Shown: positions 1-6,897, numbered from the stretch's first letter. The stretch is 13,158 nucleotides of DNA from Sutterella sp. (GCA_019418235.1 DYCH01000030.1:12401-25558), one strand, 5' to 3'. Notes: generated by a model not told the origin, from the letters alone. Program-made: numbers and translations.

Positions 1-18
1 CGGTACCTCTTTTTCGTT

Positions 19-1284
19 TTAACGCAACTCACGAACGTCACGACCGTGACGATCTTCTTCAACAGCAATGCGTTCAGCACGCATGCAAGCCGCCGCCGTA
101 AACAAAACGTCAGAGGAAGAATTTAAAGCCGTTTCAGCCGAGTCTTGCAACACACCGATGATAAAGCCAACAGCGACCACTTCCATGGCTACCGTTGCAT
201 CAATACCAAATAAACCACAAGCCAAAGGAATCAACATTAAGGAGCCACCCGGTACGCCAGAAGCACCACAAGCACAAACAGAAGCGATGAAACTTAAAAC
301 GAGTGCCGTCCAGAAACTCACTTCAATGTTCAAACTGTGAGCAGCGGCCAACGTTAAAACCGTAATCGTGATGGCAGCACCGGCCATATTGATGGTAGCG
401 CCTAAAGGAATCGTGATGGAATAGGTGCCTTCATCCAAATTCAAACGACGGCACATCCCCATGTTCACAGGAATGTTTGCTGCGGACGAGCGGGTAAAGA
501 AAGCCATCACACCACTTTCGCGAAGCGTAGCAATCGTCAAAGGATAGGGATTTTTGCGAATGCAGCACCAAACCAAGAAGGGGTTGAGAACCAAGGCGAC
601 AAAGAGCATGCAGCCCAACAAAACGGCCAGCAATTGCAAGTAGCCTTCAAAGACTTCAATACCGGTCGTTGCAACCGTGCTCGAAACCAAACCGAAGATA
701 CCAAAAGGTGCCAAGCGAATCACAACGCTTACTACAAACTCAACACCACGGGACAAGTCCGCCATGAATTGACGCGAAGAGTCAGAAGCATGGCGCAACG
801 CCACACCCAGGCCCGTAGCCCAAGCCAAGATACCGATGTAATTGCCCTTTAATAAAGCATTGACCGGGTTATCAAAGACAGACAACAACATATTGCGCAT
901 GACTTCAAGCACACCGCCTGGGGAAGACACTTGGGCTTCATTTGTCACCAACATGATTTGAGTCGGGATGAAGTAGCTCACCGTCACGGCAATCAATGCG
1001 GCACCAAAAGTCCCGATGACATAGAGGACAATCACCGGTTTAATATGGGCTTTCGTTTCAACATCATGGTTGGCAATAGCAGACATCACCAACACAAACA
1101 CCAAAAGCGGTGCAACGGCCTTCAATGCAGAAATGAAAAGAGTCCCTAAAAAGGCACTCGAAATCGCAAGCTGCGGGAAAATATAGGCACAGCCGACACC
1201 CAATATAAGGGCGACGAGAATTTGTTTAACAAGCGAAGCCTGCAAGAAAGGCATCGCAAATTTAATCATGATACGTTTGGGCAT
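19..1284 (-). CDS. sstT: Serine/threonine:Na+ symporter SstT
   Basis: This inner-membrane carrier of the dicarboxylate/amino acid:cation symporter family imports serine and threonine with sodium. The 421-residue length is close to E. coli SstT (414). The start region (SLVKQILVALILGV, residues 17-30) and GTLFISALKAVAPL (47-60) closely match SstT. Family hallmarks are visible: the serine-rich hairpin 1 TRSSAAN (264-270), NMAGAA in the unwound transmembrane helix 7 (299-304), hairpin 2 ASGVPGGSL (341-349) and QDSAETALN (380-388). NMAGAA, rather than NMDGT, points to SstT and away from glutamate or C4-dicarboxylate carriers. The chosen ATG has only a weak purine-rich ribosome site (AAGAAGA); a second in-frame ATG lies five codons downstream. 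The gene reads toward the window edge, and a hairpin-rich region lies upstream. The family call is secure; substrate is inferred from similarity. Confidence 0.93.
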   Translation of the reverse strand: MPKRIMIKFAMPFLQASLVKQILVALILGVGCAYIFPQLAISSAFLGTLFISALKAVAPLLVFVLVMSAIANHDVETKAHIKPVIVLYVIGTFGAALIAVTVSYFIPTQIMLVTNEAQVSSPGGVLEVMRNMLLSVFDNPVNALLKGNYIGILAWATGLGVALRHASDSSRQFMADLSRGVEFVVSVVIRLAPFGIFGLVSSTVATTGIEVFEGYLQLLAVLLGCMLFVALVLNPFLVWCCIRKNPYPLTIATLRESGVMAFFTRSSAANIPVNMGMCRRLNLDEGTYSITIPLGATINMAGAAITITVLTLAAAHSLNIEVSFWTALVLSFIASVCACGASGVPGGSLMLIPLACGLFGIDATVAMEVVAVGFIIGVLQDSAETALNSSSDVLFTAAACMRAERIAVEEDRHGRDVRELR

Positions 1285-1510
1285 AATAGAATCTTCTTCT
1301 TATTTTGGGTTAAATCCATGTTTGGCGAAGTGCGCCAAAAAACTTAACCTAACCATAACAAGTTTTATTCACCCGACTGTTGCTTTATCAAGCAAATTCG
1401 TCAACGGCTAGGGTTTTCGCCCTATGACGAACTTCAAGCTGTTAGGCTCTTATGCCTAGAGAAAAGCCAAAAGAGGTAGGAAGTAAGAATTTCAAAAAGA
1501 ATGACGGACT
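1285..1510 (-). promoter_or_regulatory. Hairpin-rich intergenic region upstream of sstT
   Basis: No gene is visible in these 226 bp between sstT and the SMR pair. Four inverted repeats stand out. TTTGGCG/CGCCAAA (1321-1327 and 1333-1339) has a 5-nt loop. TTGCTT/AAGCAA (1380-1385 and 1390-1395) has a 4-nt loop. A compound stem pairs TTCGTCA (1397-1403) with TGACGAA (1425-1431) and encloses TAGGG/CCCTA (1409-1413 and 1420-1424), with a 5-nt bulge. TAGGC/GCCTA lies near 1444-1459. None is followed by a T-run on the minus strand, so none is a classic terminator of the SMR genes. A weak promoter-like pair on the minus strand (TTGATA, then AATAAA) would place only the first hairpin inside the sstT leader. 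The function is unknown, and I could not match it to a known riboswitch. Confidence 0.45.
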
Positions 1511-1834
1511 TCAAGCAACCGCTTTTAGTCCAATCACTGAAGCAATCAAAGTAGTGATGAAAAATAATCGGGCAAAAGAAGCGCGTTCACCCAAAACAAG
1601 AATTCCTAAAAGGACCGTTCCGACCGCACCGATCCCCGTCCAAACAGGATAAGCTGTTCCAATCGGCAAGGTTTGAACTGCTACGGCCAACAACCACATA
1701 CTAATCGTCAAACAAACCACGAAGCCCAACAACCACAATCGATAACGACGCCCCTGCGTTCCTTTGAGTTTGCCAAGACAAAAGGCAAAGGCCGCCTCAA
1801 AGAAACCGGCCACAATGAGAATCAACCAATCCAT
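1511..1834 (-). CDS. SMR-family transporter, SugE/Gdx-like, subunit A of a pair
   Basis: This is a 107-residue, four-helix inner-membrane exporter of the small multidrug resistance family, which exchanges protons for small cations such as guanidinium or quaternary ammonium compounds. The essential carboxylate E13 lies in helix 1. The Gdx/SugE signature is present as LPIGTAYPVWTGIGAVG (56-72), and S45 and Y62 match Gdx binding-site positions. The usual tryptophan at position 16 of Gdx proteins is phenylalanine here. Loop 1 is very basic (K22, K24, R29, R30, R32), which suggests that this loop is cytoplasmic and the termini are outside. The gene starts 3 nt after the stop of the upstream SMR gene, with a GAGGGG ribosome site inside that gene's end, so the two are co-transcribed and probably translated together. 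Substrate is not determinable. Confidence 0.87.
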   Translation of the reverse strand: MDWLILIVAGFFEAAFAFCLGKLKGTQGRRYRLWLLGFVVCLTISMWLLAVAVQTLPIGTAYPVWTGIGAVGTVLLGILVLGERASFARLFFITTLIASVIGLKAVA

Positions 1835-1837
1835 TGC

Positions 1838-2173
1838 TTAACCCCTCTCGTGTGAAACCATTTTTAACCCCACAATTGAAGCAATCAAGGTCGTAATAAA
1901 AAATAGACGCAAAAAAGTGGCCGGTTCATTAAAAAACATAATGCCTAAAAGCACTGTCCCCACAGCCCCGATTCCCGTCCACACAGGATAGGCAGTACCA
2001 ATTGGCAGCTCTTTCGTAGCGTAAGCCAATAGAACCATACTCAGAAAAAGACTCAATAAAAAGCCACCGCCCCATAAGTAATAGGCAGTCCCCACCGTCT
2101 CTTTCATCATTCCCAGACAAAAGGCGAAGACGGATTCAAATAGGCCGGCAACAATCAAAATAAACCAGTGCAT
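1838..2173 (-). CDS. SMR-family transporter, SugE/Gdx-like, subunit B of a pair
   Basis: This 111-residue SMR protein is about two-thirds identical by hand count to its neighbour, so the pair probably arose by tandem duplication. E13, F16, S45, Y62 and the GTAYPVWTGIGAVG core are shared. Unlike its partner, loop 1 carries no net charge (K24, E25), while the C-terminus has K104, H108, E109 and R110, so its topology should be the reverse. Complementary charge bias in adjacent SMR genes is the pattern of obligate heterodimers such as EbrAB and YkkCD. The C-terminal RLFFITTLIAS-GLK stretch also recalls YkkD. It is the first gene of the pair. Its start has only a weak GATGAAA ribosome site. I found no convincing guanidine riboswitch in the 153 bp upstream. 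Confidence 0.87.
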   Translation of the reverse strand: MHWFILIVAGLFESVFAFCLGMMKETVGTAYYLWGGGFLLSLFLSMVLLAYATKELPIGTAYPVWTGIGAVGTVLLGIMFFNEPATFLRLFFITTLIASIVGLKMVSHERG

Positions 2174-2326
2174 GTGATTTCATCATTAAATGGTACTTTT
2201 GATCTTACCCGATTTTTCTTTCACGCCGATGACATCAAAAAAATTAACAATTTGAAGACTTATACGGCGTGCTGAATTGCCGTAAACTTTAATGGTGTTG
2301 ATCCAACCTTATTTCATGAGACAAAA

Positions 2327-2845
2327 ATGCGTTCACTGTTTCGTTTGTCATTAATTGCAATCACTGCCACATTGTGCGCTTGTTCTTCGGTCAAGCCACC
2401 TTCTATCACGCCTCCCGAAGCCTCTGAGGAAGCTTTCCGCTTAGAAGCCTCTGGTGAACAAGTCTTTCGTTGCTTAATTGACGCTCGTGGTTGGTATTGG
2501 AAATTTGAAGCTCCGAACGCTTATCTTTTCGATCCACAGACAAGTCAAGCCGTTGCTAAGCATGGCTATAACTTCACTTTTGTTCACAATGACGGCTCAC
2601 GCCTAACCACTCGAATTGTGTCTACTGCACCACAAGGGAAAAATGATTTGTCCGATGCCCTTTTTGCTGTTGCCAGTAGAGACGGTTATGGGCGCTTGTC
2701 TCAAATTCAATATGTCCAACGTCTTAATGCCAAAGGCGGAGTACCCACCACCGTGTGTACAAAAGAAAAAAGAGGACAACTGGCAAGAGTCCCCTTCACG
2801 GCTGATTTCATCTTCTATCGCTCAAAAATAGACCAAATACCTTGA
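2327..2845 (+). CDS. DUF3455 family lipoprotein
   Basis: This is a predicted lipoprotein of unknown function. The 172-residue product starts with a basic and hydrophobic signal (residues 1-15) ending in L16-C-A-C19. C19 is the likely lipidated cysteine, followed by serine, so outer-membrane sorting is expected. Cysteine at the -2 position of the lipobox is slightly unusual. The body fits DUF3455: GEQVFRC (43-49), WYWKFEAPNAYLFDP (56-70), a DGSRL turn, a central LFAVASRDGYGRLSQIQYVQRL block, then GGVPTTVC, and an aromatic C-terminal ADFIFYR strand. DUF3455 proteins are secreted or lipid-anchored and lack an established role. The gene is divergent from the SMR pair. The promoter of the next gene overlaps its stop codon, so the two can be transcribed separately. 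The family call is fairly firm; function is open. Confidence 0.8.
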   Translation: MRSLFRLSLIAITATLCACSSVKPPSITPPEASEEAFRLEASGEQVFRCLIDARGWYWKFEAPNAYLFDPQTSQAVAKHGYNFTFVHNDGSRLTTRIVSTAPQGKNDLSDALFAVASRDGYGRLSQIQYVQRLNAKGGVPTTVCTKEKRGQLARVPFTADFIFYRSKIDQIP

Positions 2846-2870
2846 AAAATCAAGCGAATTTAGCTACAAT
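2842..2870 (+). promoter_or_regulatory. Sigma70-type promoter of the DUF1801 gene
   Basis: TTGAAA (2842-2847) and TACAAT (2865-2870) are separated by exactly 17 bp, each one mismatch from consensus. The -35 box overlaps the stop codon of the DUF3455 gene (2843-2845). The predicted start near 2877 gives a leader of about 35 nt with an AAGGG ribosome site before the ATG at 2912. This is the strongest promoter match I found in the window. Confidence 0.75.
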
Positions 2871-2911
2871 TAAAGACTATTTTTATAAATTATTTCAAGG
2901 GTATTAAGAAG

Positions 2912-3406
2912 ATGGCGACCGTTGGTGATTACCTTCAGAGCCTTCCGACCGATCGTCGTGTCGCGATGGCAAAAATCTGTAGTTTAATTCGTCGTTCCGC
3001 ACGCGGCGTTCGCGAGAGCATGCGTCAGTCTTTGGCATTCTATGAATTGCAAGGCCCTCTTTTTGCTCTCGAATCAGGCGAAAAGGACATGACGTTATTC
3101 GTTGCTGAAAAGAGCGTGATTGAATCTTTCAGCGACAAGTTCATCCAAGTGGATCTTGAGCGTCAAAGCCTCTTTTTCCCGGACTTAAATCGCATCCCCT
3201 TGGACATCATTGAAAAGATTGTTCGTGAATCCGTGACGGCTCGTCGTGCAACCGTTGCTGCCGGAGCCGTTCCCACGCAAGACGATTTGTTGAGCATTTG
3301 GGGCAAGACGGCTGAAGACGCAAAAGCACCGCCTCCCACCGTTCGTATCTCGATGAAGAGTCGCGAAGAAGAAGAGGCCGAAGCGCAAACAAGCGCTGAG
3401 AAGTAA
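2912..3406 (+). CDS. DUF1801 (YdhG-like) domain protein
   Basis: This is a soluble, probably cytoplasmic protein of 164 residues with no signal peptide or membrane segment. Residues 1-110 follow the DUF1801/YdhG pattern: an N-terminal GDYLQSLPTDRR helix, a KICSLIRRSARGVRESMRQSLAFYELQG segment corresponding to the family's conserved P-x-x-E-x-M-x-Y core, a central strand with MTLFVAEKSVIESF, and the closing IPLDIIEKIVRESVTAR helix. Some relatives are annotated as iron chaperones with a frataxin-like fold, but that role is not shown here. The C-terminal 50 residues form a charged, low-complexity tail ending in EEEEAEAQTSAEK, longer than in typical family members and probably disordered. The gene is a single transcription unit between its own promoter and a strong terminator. 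Confidence 0.72.
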   Translation: MATVGDYLQSLPTDRRVAMAKICSLIRRSARGVRESMRQSLAFYELQGPLFALESGEKDMTLFVAEKSVIESFSDKFIQVDLERQSLFFPDLNRIPLDIIEKIVRESVTARRATVAAGAVPTQDDLLSIWGKTAEDAKAPPPTVRISMKSREEEEAEAQTSAEK

Positions 3407-3422
3407 TTTTTCTTCTCATCTC

Positions 3423-3450
3423 AAAAAAGCGAGCAACTGCTCGCTTTTTC
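3423..3450 (+). terminator. Intrinsic terminator after the DUF1801 gene
   Basis: GCGAGC (3429-3434) and GCTCGC (3439-3444) pair around an AACT loop. The stem extends through an A-run on the left and T5 on the right. It lies 17 bp after the DUF1801 stop codon and would work in both directions. It separates that gene from the cyd operon. Confidence 0.9.
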
Positions 3451-3525
3451 TATGAGTGCAATAGTTTTTGGCGTTTTTCTTACAATGTTTCTCTCCAAAG
3501 TCTTGGTTTTCGGTATCCTTAACCC

Positions 3526-3735
3526 ATGCCGAATAAAAAATTGAACACCGTTCATTCTGACAAGCGCCTTACGCGCAATGTCGCATTAGCGCTGGCTTGC
3601 AAAATTGCCATTATTGCTTGCCTGGGCTTTTTGTTCTTTGGTTCGGACAATCGCATCTCGGTCAATGATGAGGTCGTCAGCCAACGACTTTTATTGACCG
3701 AACAAGGCAAGGCGCCGACTCCCGATAAACCCTAA
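3526..3735 (+). CDS. cydP: Cytochrome bd oxidase putative small subunit CydP
   Basis: This is a 69-residue single-pass membrane protein. It has a short basic N-terminus with the conserved-looking DKRLTRNVALALACK stretch (12-26), one hydrophobic helix (about 19-38), then SDNRISVNDEVVSQRLL. Length, motif order and position directly ahead of cydAB match the proteobacterial CydP small-subunit family, whose biochemical role is not well established. The ATG has no recognisable ribosome site. A possible -10 box (TATCCT, 3514-3519) would place transcription start at or near the ATG, so the message may be leaderless; the -35 match is poor. A terminator-like hairpin covers the stop codon, so cydP and cydA may be expressed unequally. 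It could alternatively be an unrelated small membrane protein, but context argues against that. Confidence 0.8.
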   Translation: MPNKKLNTVHSDKRLTRNVALALACKIAIIACLGFLFFGSDNRISVNDEVVSQRLLLTEQGKAPTPDKP

Positions 3736-3750
3736 TTTCATCGGGATTTT
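3720..3750 (+). terminator. Terminator-like hairpin between cydP and cydA
   Basis: TCCCGAT (3720-3726) pairs with ATCGGGA (3740-3746) across a 13-nt loop and is followed by TTTT. The stem spans the cydP stop codon (3733-3735), so a ribosome finishing cydP would melt it. It may be a weak terminator or attenuator that lowers cydA transcription unless cydP is translated. The short T-run and large loop make this tentative. Confidence 0.4.
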
Positions 3751-3793
3751 GCCGGATATTAACTAATCATAAGTCTTTAAAAAAGGACAAAAC

Positions 3794-5362
3794 ATGATTT
3801 CCTCTGAATTAGTGGACCTTTCACGTTTGCAGTTTGCATTAACGTCGATGTACCACTTTATCTTCGTTCCGCTAACCTTGGGCTTATCTTTCCTTTTGGT
3901 GGTCATGGAAGCTTGCTACTTGATCACCGGCCGTGAAGTCTATAAAGATATGACCAAATTCTGGGGCAAACTTTTTGGCATTAACTTCGCCTTAGGTGTT
4001 GCCACCGGGATTACCATGGAATTCCAATTTGGCACCAACTGGGCCTATTACTCTCACTATGTGGGGGATATTTTCGGGGCTCCGCTTGCCATTGAAGGTC
4101 TCATGGCCTTTTTCTTGGAATCGACCTTCATCGGACTTTTCTTCTTTGGTTGGAAGCGTCTAAAGAAAGGAACGCACTTTTTAGTGACGTTCTTCATGGC
4201 CATTGGCTCTAACTTGTCCGCTTTATGGATTTTGATTGCCAACGCTTGGATGCAATACCCCACGGGCTCTTCCTTTAATTTCCAAACGATGCGTATGGAA
4301 ATGACGGACTTCTTCGCTGTCATCTTGAGTCCTTGGGCACAAGCGAAGTTCGGGCACACGATCTCTGCCGGTTACATGACCGGTGCCGCCTTTGTTTTAG
4401 CGATTTCGGCTTGGTACATCCTCAAGGGTCGTGACATGGAATTTGCCAAGCGCTCTTTCCGTTTGGCGGCCACCTTCGGTTTAATCGTTTCTATTTTCAC
4501 CATTCATTTGGGTGACGAATCCGGTTACCTGGTTGCTCGCGATCAGCCCGCGAAGATGGCCTCCATGGAAGCCGTTTGGGAAACGCATCCCGCTCCTGCT
4601 CCGATGACTGTTTTCGGCCTTCCTGATGAAAAGGAACAAATCACGCGCGCCAATGTTGAAATTCCCTGGCTTTTCGGCATCATCGCTACGCGCTCCTTGG
4701 ATACTGAAATCATTGGCATCAAAGAGCTTGTTGCTCAAAATAAAGCCCGCATCCAAAACGGTATCGTGGCTTTAGAAACGCTCTCGGCCCTTCGTCGTGA
4801 TCCCTCTCAACAGGTTTTGCAAGAGCGCTTCAAGCAATATGAAAAAGATTTGGGCTACGGCATGCTTTTGCACAAGTACACCAATGAACCCAGTCGTGCG
4901 ACACCTGAGATGATTGAACAAGCTGCCCTTGATACGATCCCGAACGTCAACATTATGTTCTGGGGTTTCCGTGCCATGGTGGGATGTGGCTTAGCCCTTC
5001 TCTTTATCTTTGGTTTAAGTCTTTATTACTCCTTCAAGGATGTCATTGCCAATCGCACGTGGTTGCTTAGAGCTGCCTTTGTGGCTCTTCCCTTACCGTG
5101 GATTGCTTGTGAATTAGGTTGGATGGTTGCTGAATACGGTCGCCAACCGTGGAGCATCTATGAAGTCTTGCCGGTTCACCTCTCAACGTCTACGCTTTCT
5201 GTGGCCAGCGTTACCGGTTCTTTAGTTGGTTTTGTTTTGCTCTACTCCGCCTTATTGGTTGTAGAAATGTGGTTAATGGTTCGCTTGGTTAAGACCGGCC
5301 CCAGTTTATTGGGCACGGGCCGCTACTACTTTGAACAAAAAGTCAGCGCAGATAAGGAGTAA
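3794..5362 (+). CDS. cydA: Cytochrome bd quinol oxidase subunit I CydA
   Basis: This inner-membrane subunit carries hemes b558, b595 and d, oxidises quinol and reduces oxygen to water without pumping protons. At 522 residues it equals E. coli CydA, and key residues fall at a constant +2 offset: heme ligands H21, H188 and M395, heme-pocket residues E101 and E109, R393, and Q-loop K254 and E259. The GRQPW motif (429-433) is intact. The Q loop is of the long type (roughly 240-380, including WETHPAPAPMTVFGLPD and a KDLGYGMLL segment). It is preceded by AAAGGAC eight bases before the ATG. cydB follows after 6 bp. All catalytic residues that I could place are conserved, so the protein should be active. 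Confidence 0.98.
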   Translation: MISSELVDLSRLQFALTSMYHFIFVPLTLGLSFLLVVMEACYLITGREVYKDMTKFWGKLFGINFALGVATGITMEFQFGTNWAYYSHYVGDIFGAPLAIEGLMAFFLESTFIGLFFFGWKRLKKGTHFLVTFFMAIGSNLSALWILIANAWMQYPTGSSFNFQTMRMEMTDFFAVILSPWAQAKFGHTISAGYMTGAAFVLAISAWYILKGRDMEFAKRSFRLAATFGLIVSIFTIHLGDESGYLVARDQPAKMASMEAVWETHPAPAPMTVFGLPDEKEQITRANVEIPWLFGIIATRSLDTEIIGIKELVAQNKARIQNGIVALETLSALRRDPSQQVLQERFKQYEKDLGYGMLLHKYTNEPSRATPEMIEQAALDTIPNVNIMFWGFRAMVGCGLALLFIFGLSLYYSFKDVIANRTWLLRAAFVALPLPWIACELGWMVAEYGRQPWSIYEVLPVHLSTSTLSVASVTGSLVGFVLLYSALLVVEMWLMVRLVKTGPSLLGTGRYYFEQKVSADKE

Positions 5363-5368
5363 ACACAA

Positions 5369-6508
5369 ATGTTGATCGATTATGAAATTCTCAAACTGAT
5401 CTGGTGGCTCTTTATCGGTGTATTGCTGGTCGGTTTTGCCGTCATGGACGGTCAAGACATGGGGGTCGGTACGCTTTTACCCTTCTTGGGGAAAACGGAT
5501 ACCGAACGCCGCATCATGATCAATACCGTAGCTCCCCACTGGGACGGCAACCAAGTTTGGTTATTAACGGGCGGTGGTGCCATCTTTGCTGCATGGCCCT
5601 TGGTCTACGCAACGGCCTTCTCCGGCCTTTACTGGGCTTTATTTATCGTCTTAGCCGCCTTAATCTTGCGTCCCGTCGCATTTGACTATCGAAGCCGTGT
5701 ACCTGCTCAAAAGTGGCGTTCCTCTTGGGACTGGGCACTTTTCATCGGTAGCTTTGTACCGCCTATCATTTTTGGTGTGGCTTTTGGCAACATGCTCCAA
5801 GGTGTGCCGTTTCACTTCGATGAAACCTTGCGCTCGACCTACACGGGAAGCTTCTGGGCATTGTTAAATCCCTTTGCCTTGCTTTGCGGTGTTGTTTCCA
5901 TTGCCATGACCGTGTTTCACGGTGCCAACTATCTTTTGCTTCGCACCTCGGGTGAGTTGCAGGCCAGAGCTCGCAAAGTCGGGATTGTTGCCGGTGCTGT
6001 CACGTTGCTTTTGTTTGCCATTGGTGGCGTTTGGGTTTACTACGGTATCCCCGGCTACATTGCTTCTCACTTAAATCCGGCCGGTGTTGCCAATCCTTTG
6101 ACCAAATCGGTGGTCATGGAAGAAGGTGCTTGGTTTACGAACTTTAGACAATACCCGGCCCTTTATGTCGTGCCTGCTTTAGCCATCATTGCTGCAGGCC
6201 TTGGTACTTTGAGTCAATATGTCTGGAAACCGTTGACGGCCGTCATTAGCTCGGCTATCAGCATCCTTTGCATTGTGCTCACGCCCTTGATTGCGATGTT
6301 CCCGTTCGTGTTACCTTCTTCAAGTCACTTAGTGTCGTCTTTGACGATTTGGGACTGCACAAGCTCTCAACTCACCTTACAAGTGATGTTTATTGTGACG
6401 TTGATTTTCTTGCCCTTAGTGCTTATCTATACGAGCTGGGCCTATAAGGTCATGAGTGGCAAATTGACGGTTCAATACATTAAAGAAAACGACAAGACGC
6501 TCTACTAA
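5369..6508 (+). CDS. cydB: Cytochrome bd quinol oxidase subunit II CydB
   Basis: This is the second large membrane subunit of cytochrome bd, which pairs with CydA and supports proton access to the heme site. The product has 379 residues, the same as E. coli CydB, and is collinear with it throughout. The N-terminus (IDYEILKLIWWLFIGVLL), the MDGQDMGVG turn, the signature APHWDGNQVWLLTGGG with W58 and D59 (W57 and D58 in E. coli), FDYRS, FIGSFVPP, and the C-terminal MFPFVLPSS and SSQLTL segments all match. An AAGGAG ribosome site overlaps the end of cydA. The stop codon is followed by a GAGGAG site for cydX. No cydDC assembly-transporter genes follow, so they must lie elsewhere if present. Confidence 0.98.
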   Translation: MLIDYEILKLIWWLFIGVLLVGFAVMDGQDMGVGTLLPFLGKTDTERRIMINTVAPHWDGNQVWLLTGGGAIFAAWPLVYATAFSGLYWALFIVLAALILRPVAFDYRSRVPAQKWRSSWDWALFIGSFVPPIIFGVAFGNMLQGVPFHFDETLRSTYTGSFWALLNPFALLCGVVSIAMTVFHGANYLLLRTSGELQARARKVGIVAGAVTLLLFAIGGVWVYYGIPGYIASHLNPAGVANPLTKSVVMEEGAWFTNFRQYPALYVVPALAIIAAGLGTLSQYVWKPLTAVISSAISILCIVLTPLIAMFPFVLPSSSHLVSSLTIWDCTSSQLTLQVMFIVTLIFLPLVLIYTSWAYKVMSGKLTVQYIKENDKTLY

Positions 6509-6520
6509 GAGGAGAAATGC

Positions 6521-6628
6521 ATGTTTTACATTTACTGGTTTGTCGGTTTGATGCTAGCCATCGTTGCAAGTGTCATGATGGCCTCTCACTATGAATTCAC
6601 CCATAGTGACGAAAAACGTGACGAGTAA
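6521..6628 (+). CDS. cydX: Cytochrome bd small subunit CydX
   Basis: This is a 35-residue, single-helix membrane peptide that stabilises the heme centres of the CydAB oxidase. The sequence starts MFYIYWFVGLMLAIVASVMM and ends in a charged HSDEKRDE tail. Aromatic residues at positions 2-7, tryptophan at 6, glycine at 9 and a following leucine-alanine pattern match the CydX/YbgT family (E. coli MWYFAWILGTLLA). It begins 12 bp after cydB with a GGAG ribosome site (6511-6514). Its TAA stop overlaps the ATG of the next gene by one base, showing tight translational coupling. A nearby ATG at 6517 is in another frame and was not used. It is short enough to be missed by automatic gene calling. Confidence 0.92.
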   Translation: MFYIYWFVGLMLAIVASVMMASHYEFTHSDEKRDE

Positions 6629-6897
6629 TGAAAGGGATTGGTATCTTTTTCGCTCGCTTTATTTCCATCGTGGCGGCCATTGCCGTCACGGTGGGGGTAA
6701 CGCTTTACCCTCGAGCCATTGCCCTTGATATGCACTCGGTTCCCCACGGATGGCTTGTTTGCTTATTAATGGGAATGAGTGCCGCTTACGTTTATGGGTT
6801 TGGGTTCGTTCCCCAACACCCGATTCTCAAAATTATCTTTTCTCCGATCGTGGCTTGGCCTTTGATTGCGATCGGCACGATTCAAATCTTCTTCTAA
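6628..6897 (+). CDS. ybgE: Cyd operon protein YbgE
   Basis: This is an 89-residue membrane protein with three hydrophobic segments (about 7-26, 41-60 and 68-88). The order HGW (40-42), L-M-G-M-S-A, YGFGFVPQ (56-63), then IIFSPIVAWPLIAIGTIQIFF follows the YbgE family, whose E. coli member has HGLLLMWAV, HGVGFRPQ and IFCPLLADIVLIVGLIFFFF. YbgE is conserved in cyd operons, but its role in the oxidase is not settled. It overlaps the cydX stop by one base and is the last gene of the operon. Its stop lies 4 bp from the stop of yaeQ on the opposite strand, with no clear terminator. Slightly shorter than E. coli YbgE (97 residues), otherwise unremarkable. Confidence 0.88.
   Translation: MKGIGIFFARFISIVAAIAVTVGVTLYPRAIALDMHSVPHGWLVCLLMGMSAAYVYGFGFVPQHPILKIIFSPIVAWPLIAIGTIQIFF

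Noticed and set aside
1404..1424. CTAGGGTT on the plus strand resembling the start of a guanidine-I riboswitch
   Set aside because: It is simply the left arm of a TAGGG/CCCTA hairpin, the other conserved guanidine-I segments are missing, and no plus-strand gene follows.
1452..1652. Plus-strand open frame overlapping the end of the SMR subunit A gene
   Set aside because: Most of it is antisense to a clear SMR gene, there is no ribosome site, and the product is low-complexity and basic.
2174..2326. Possible guanidine riboswitch upstream of the SMR pair
   Set aside because: I looked for paired ACGR-loop hairpins and for ykkC-type conserved segments. The only inverted repeat found, TACGGC/GCCGTA near 2264-2285, does not place ACGR in a hairpin loop. 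A covariance search would be decisive.
3451..3793. FNR or ArcA sites ahead of cydP or cydA
   Set aside because: No TTGAT-N4-ATCAA site is present, and the TTAAC and ATCAT half-sites near 3760 have the wrong spacing.
4057..4359. Open frame of 100 codons on the minus strand inside cydA
   Set aside because: It is antisense to conserved CydA helices and lysine/proline-rich without domain features, so it is a shadow frame.
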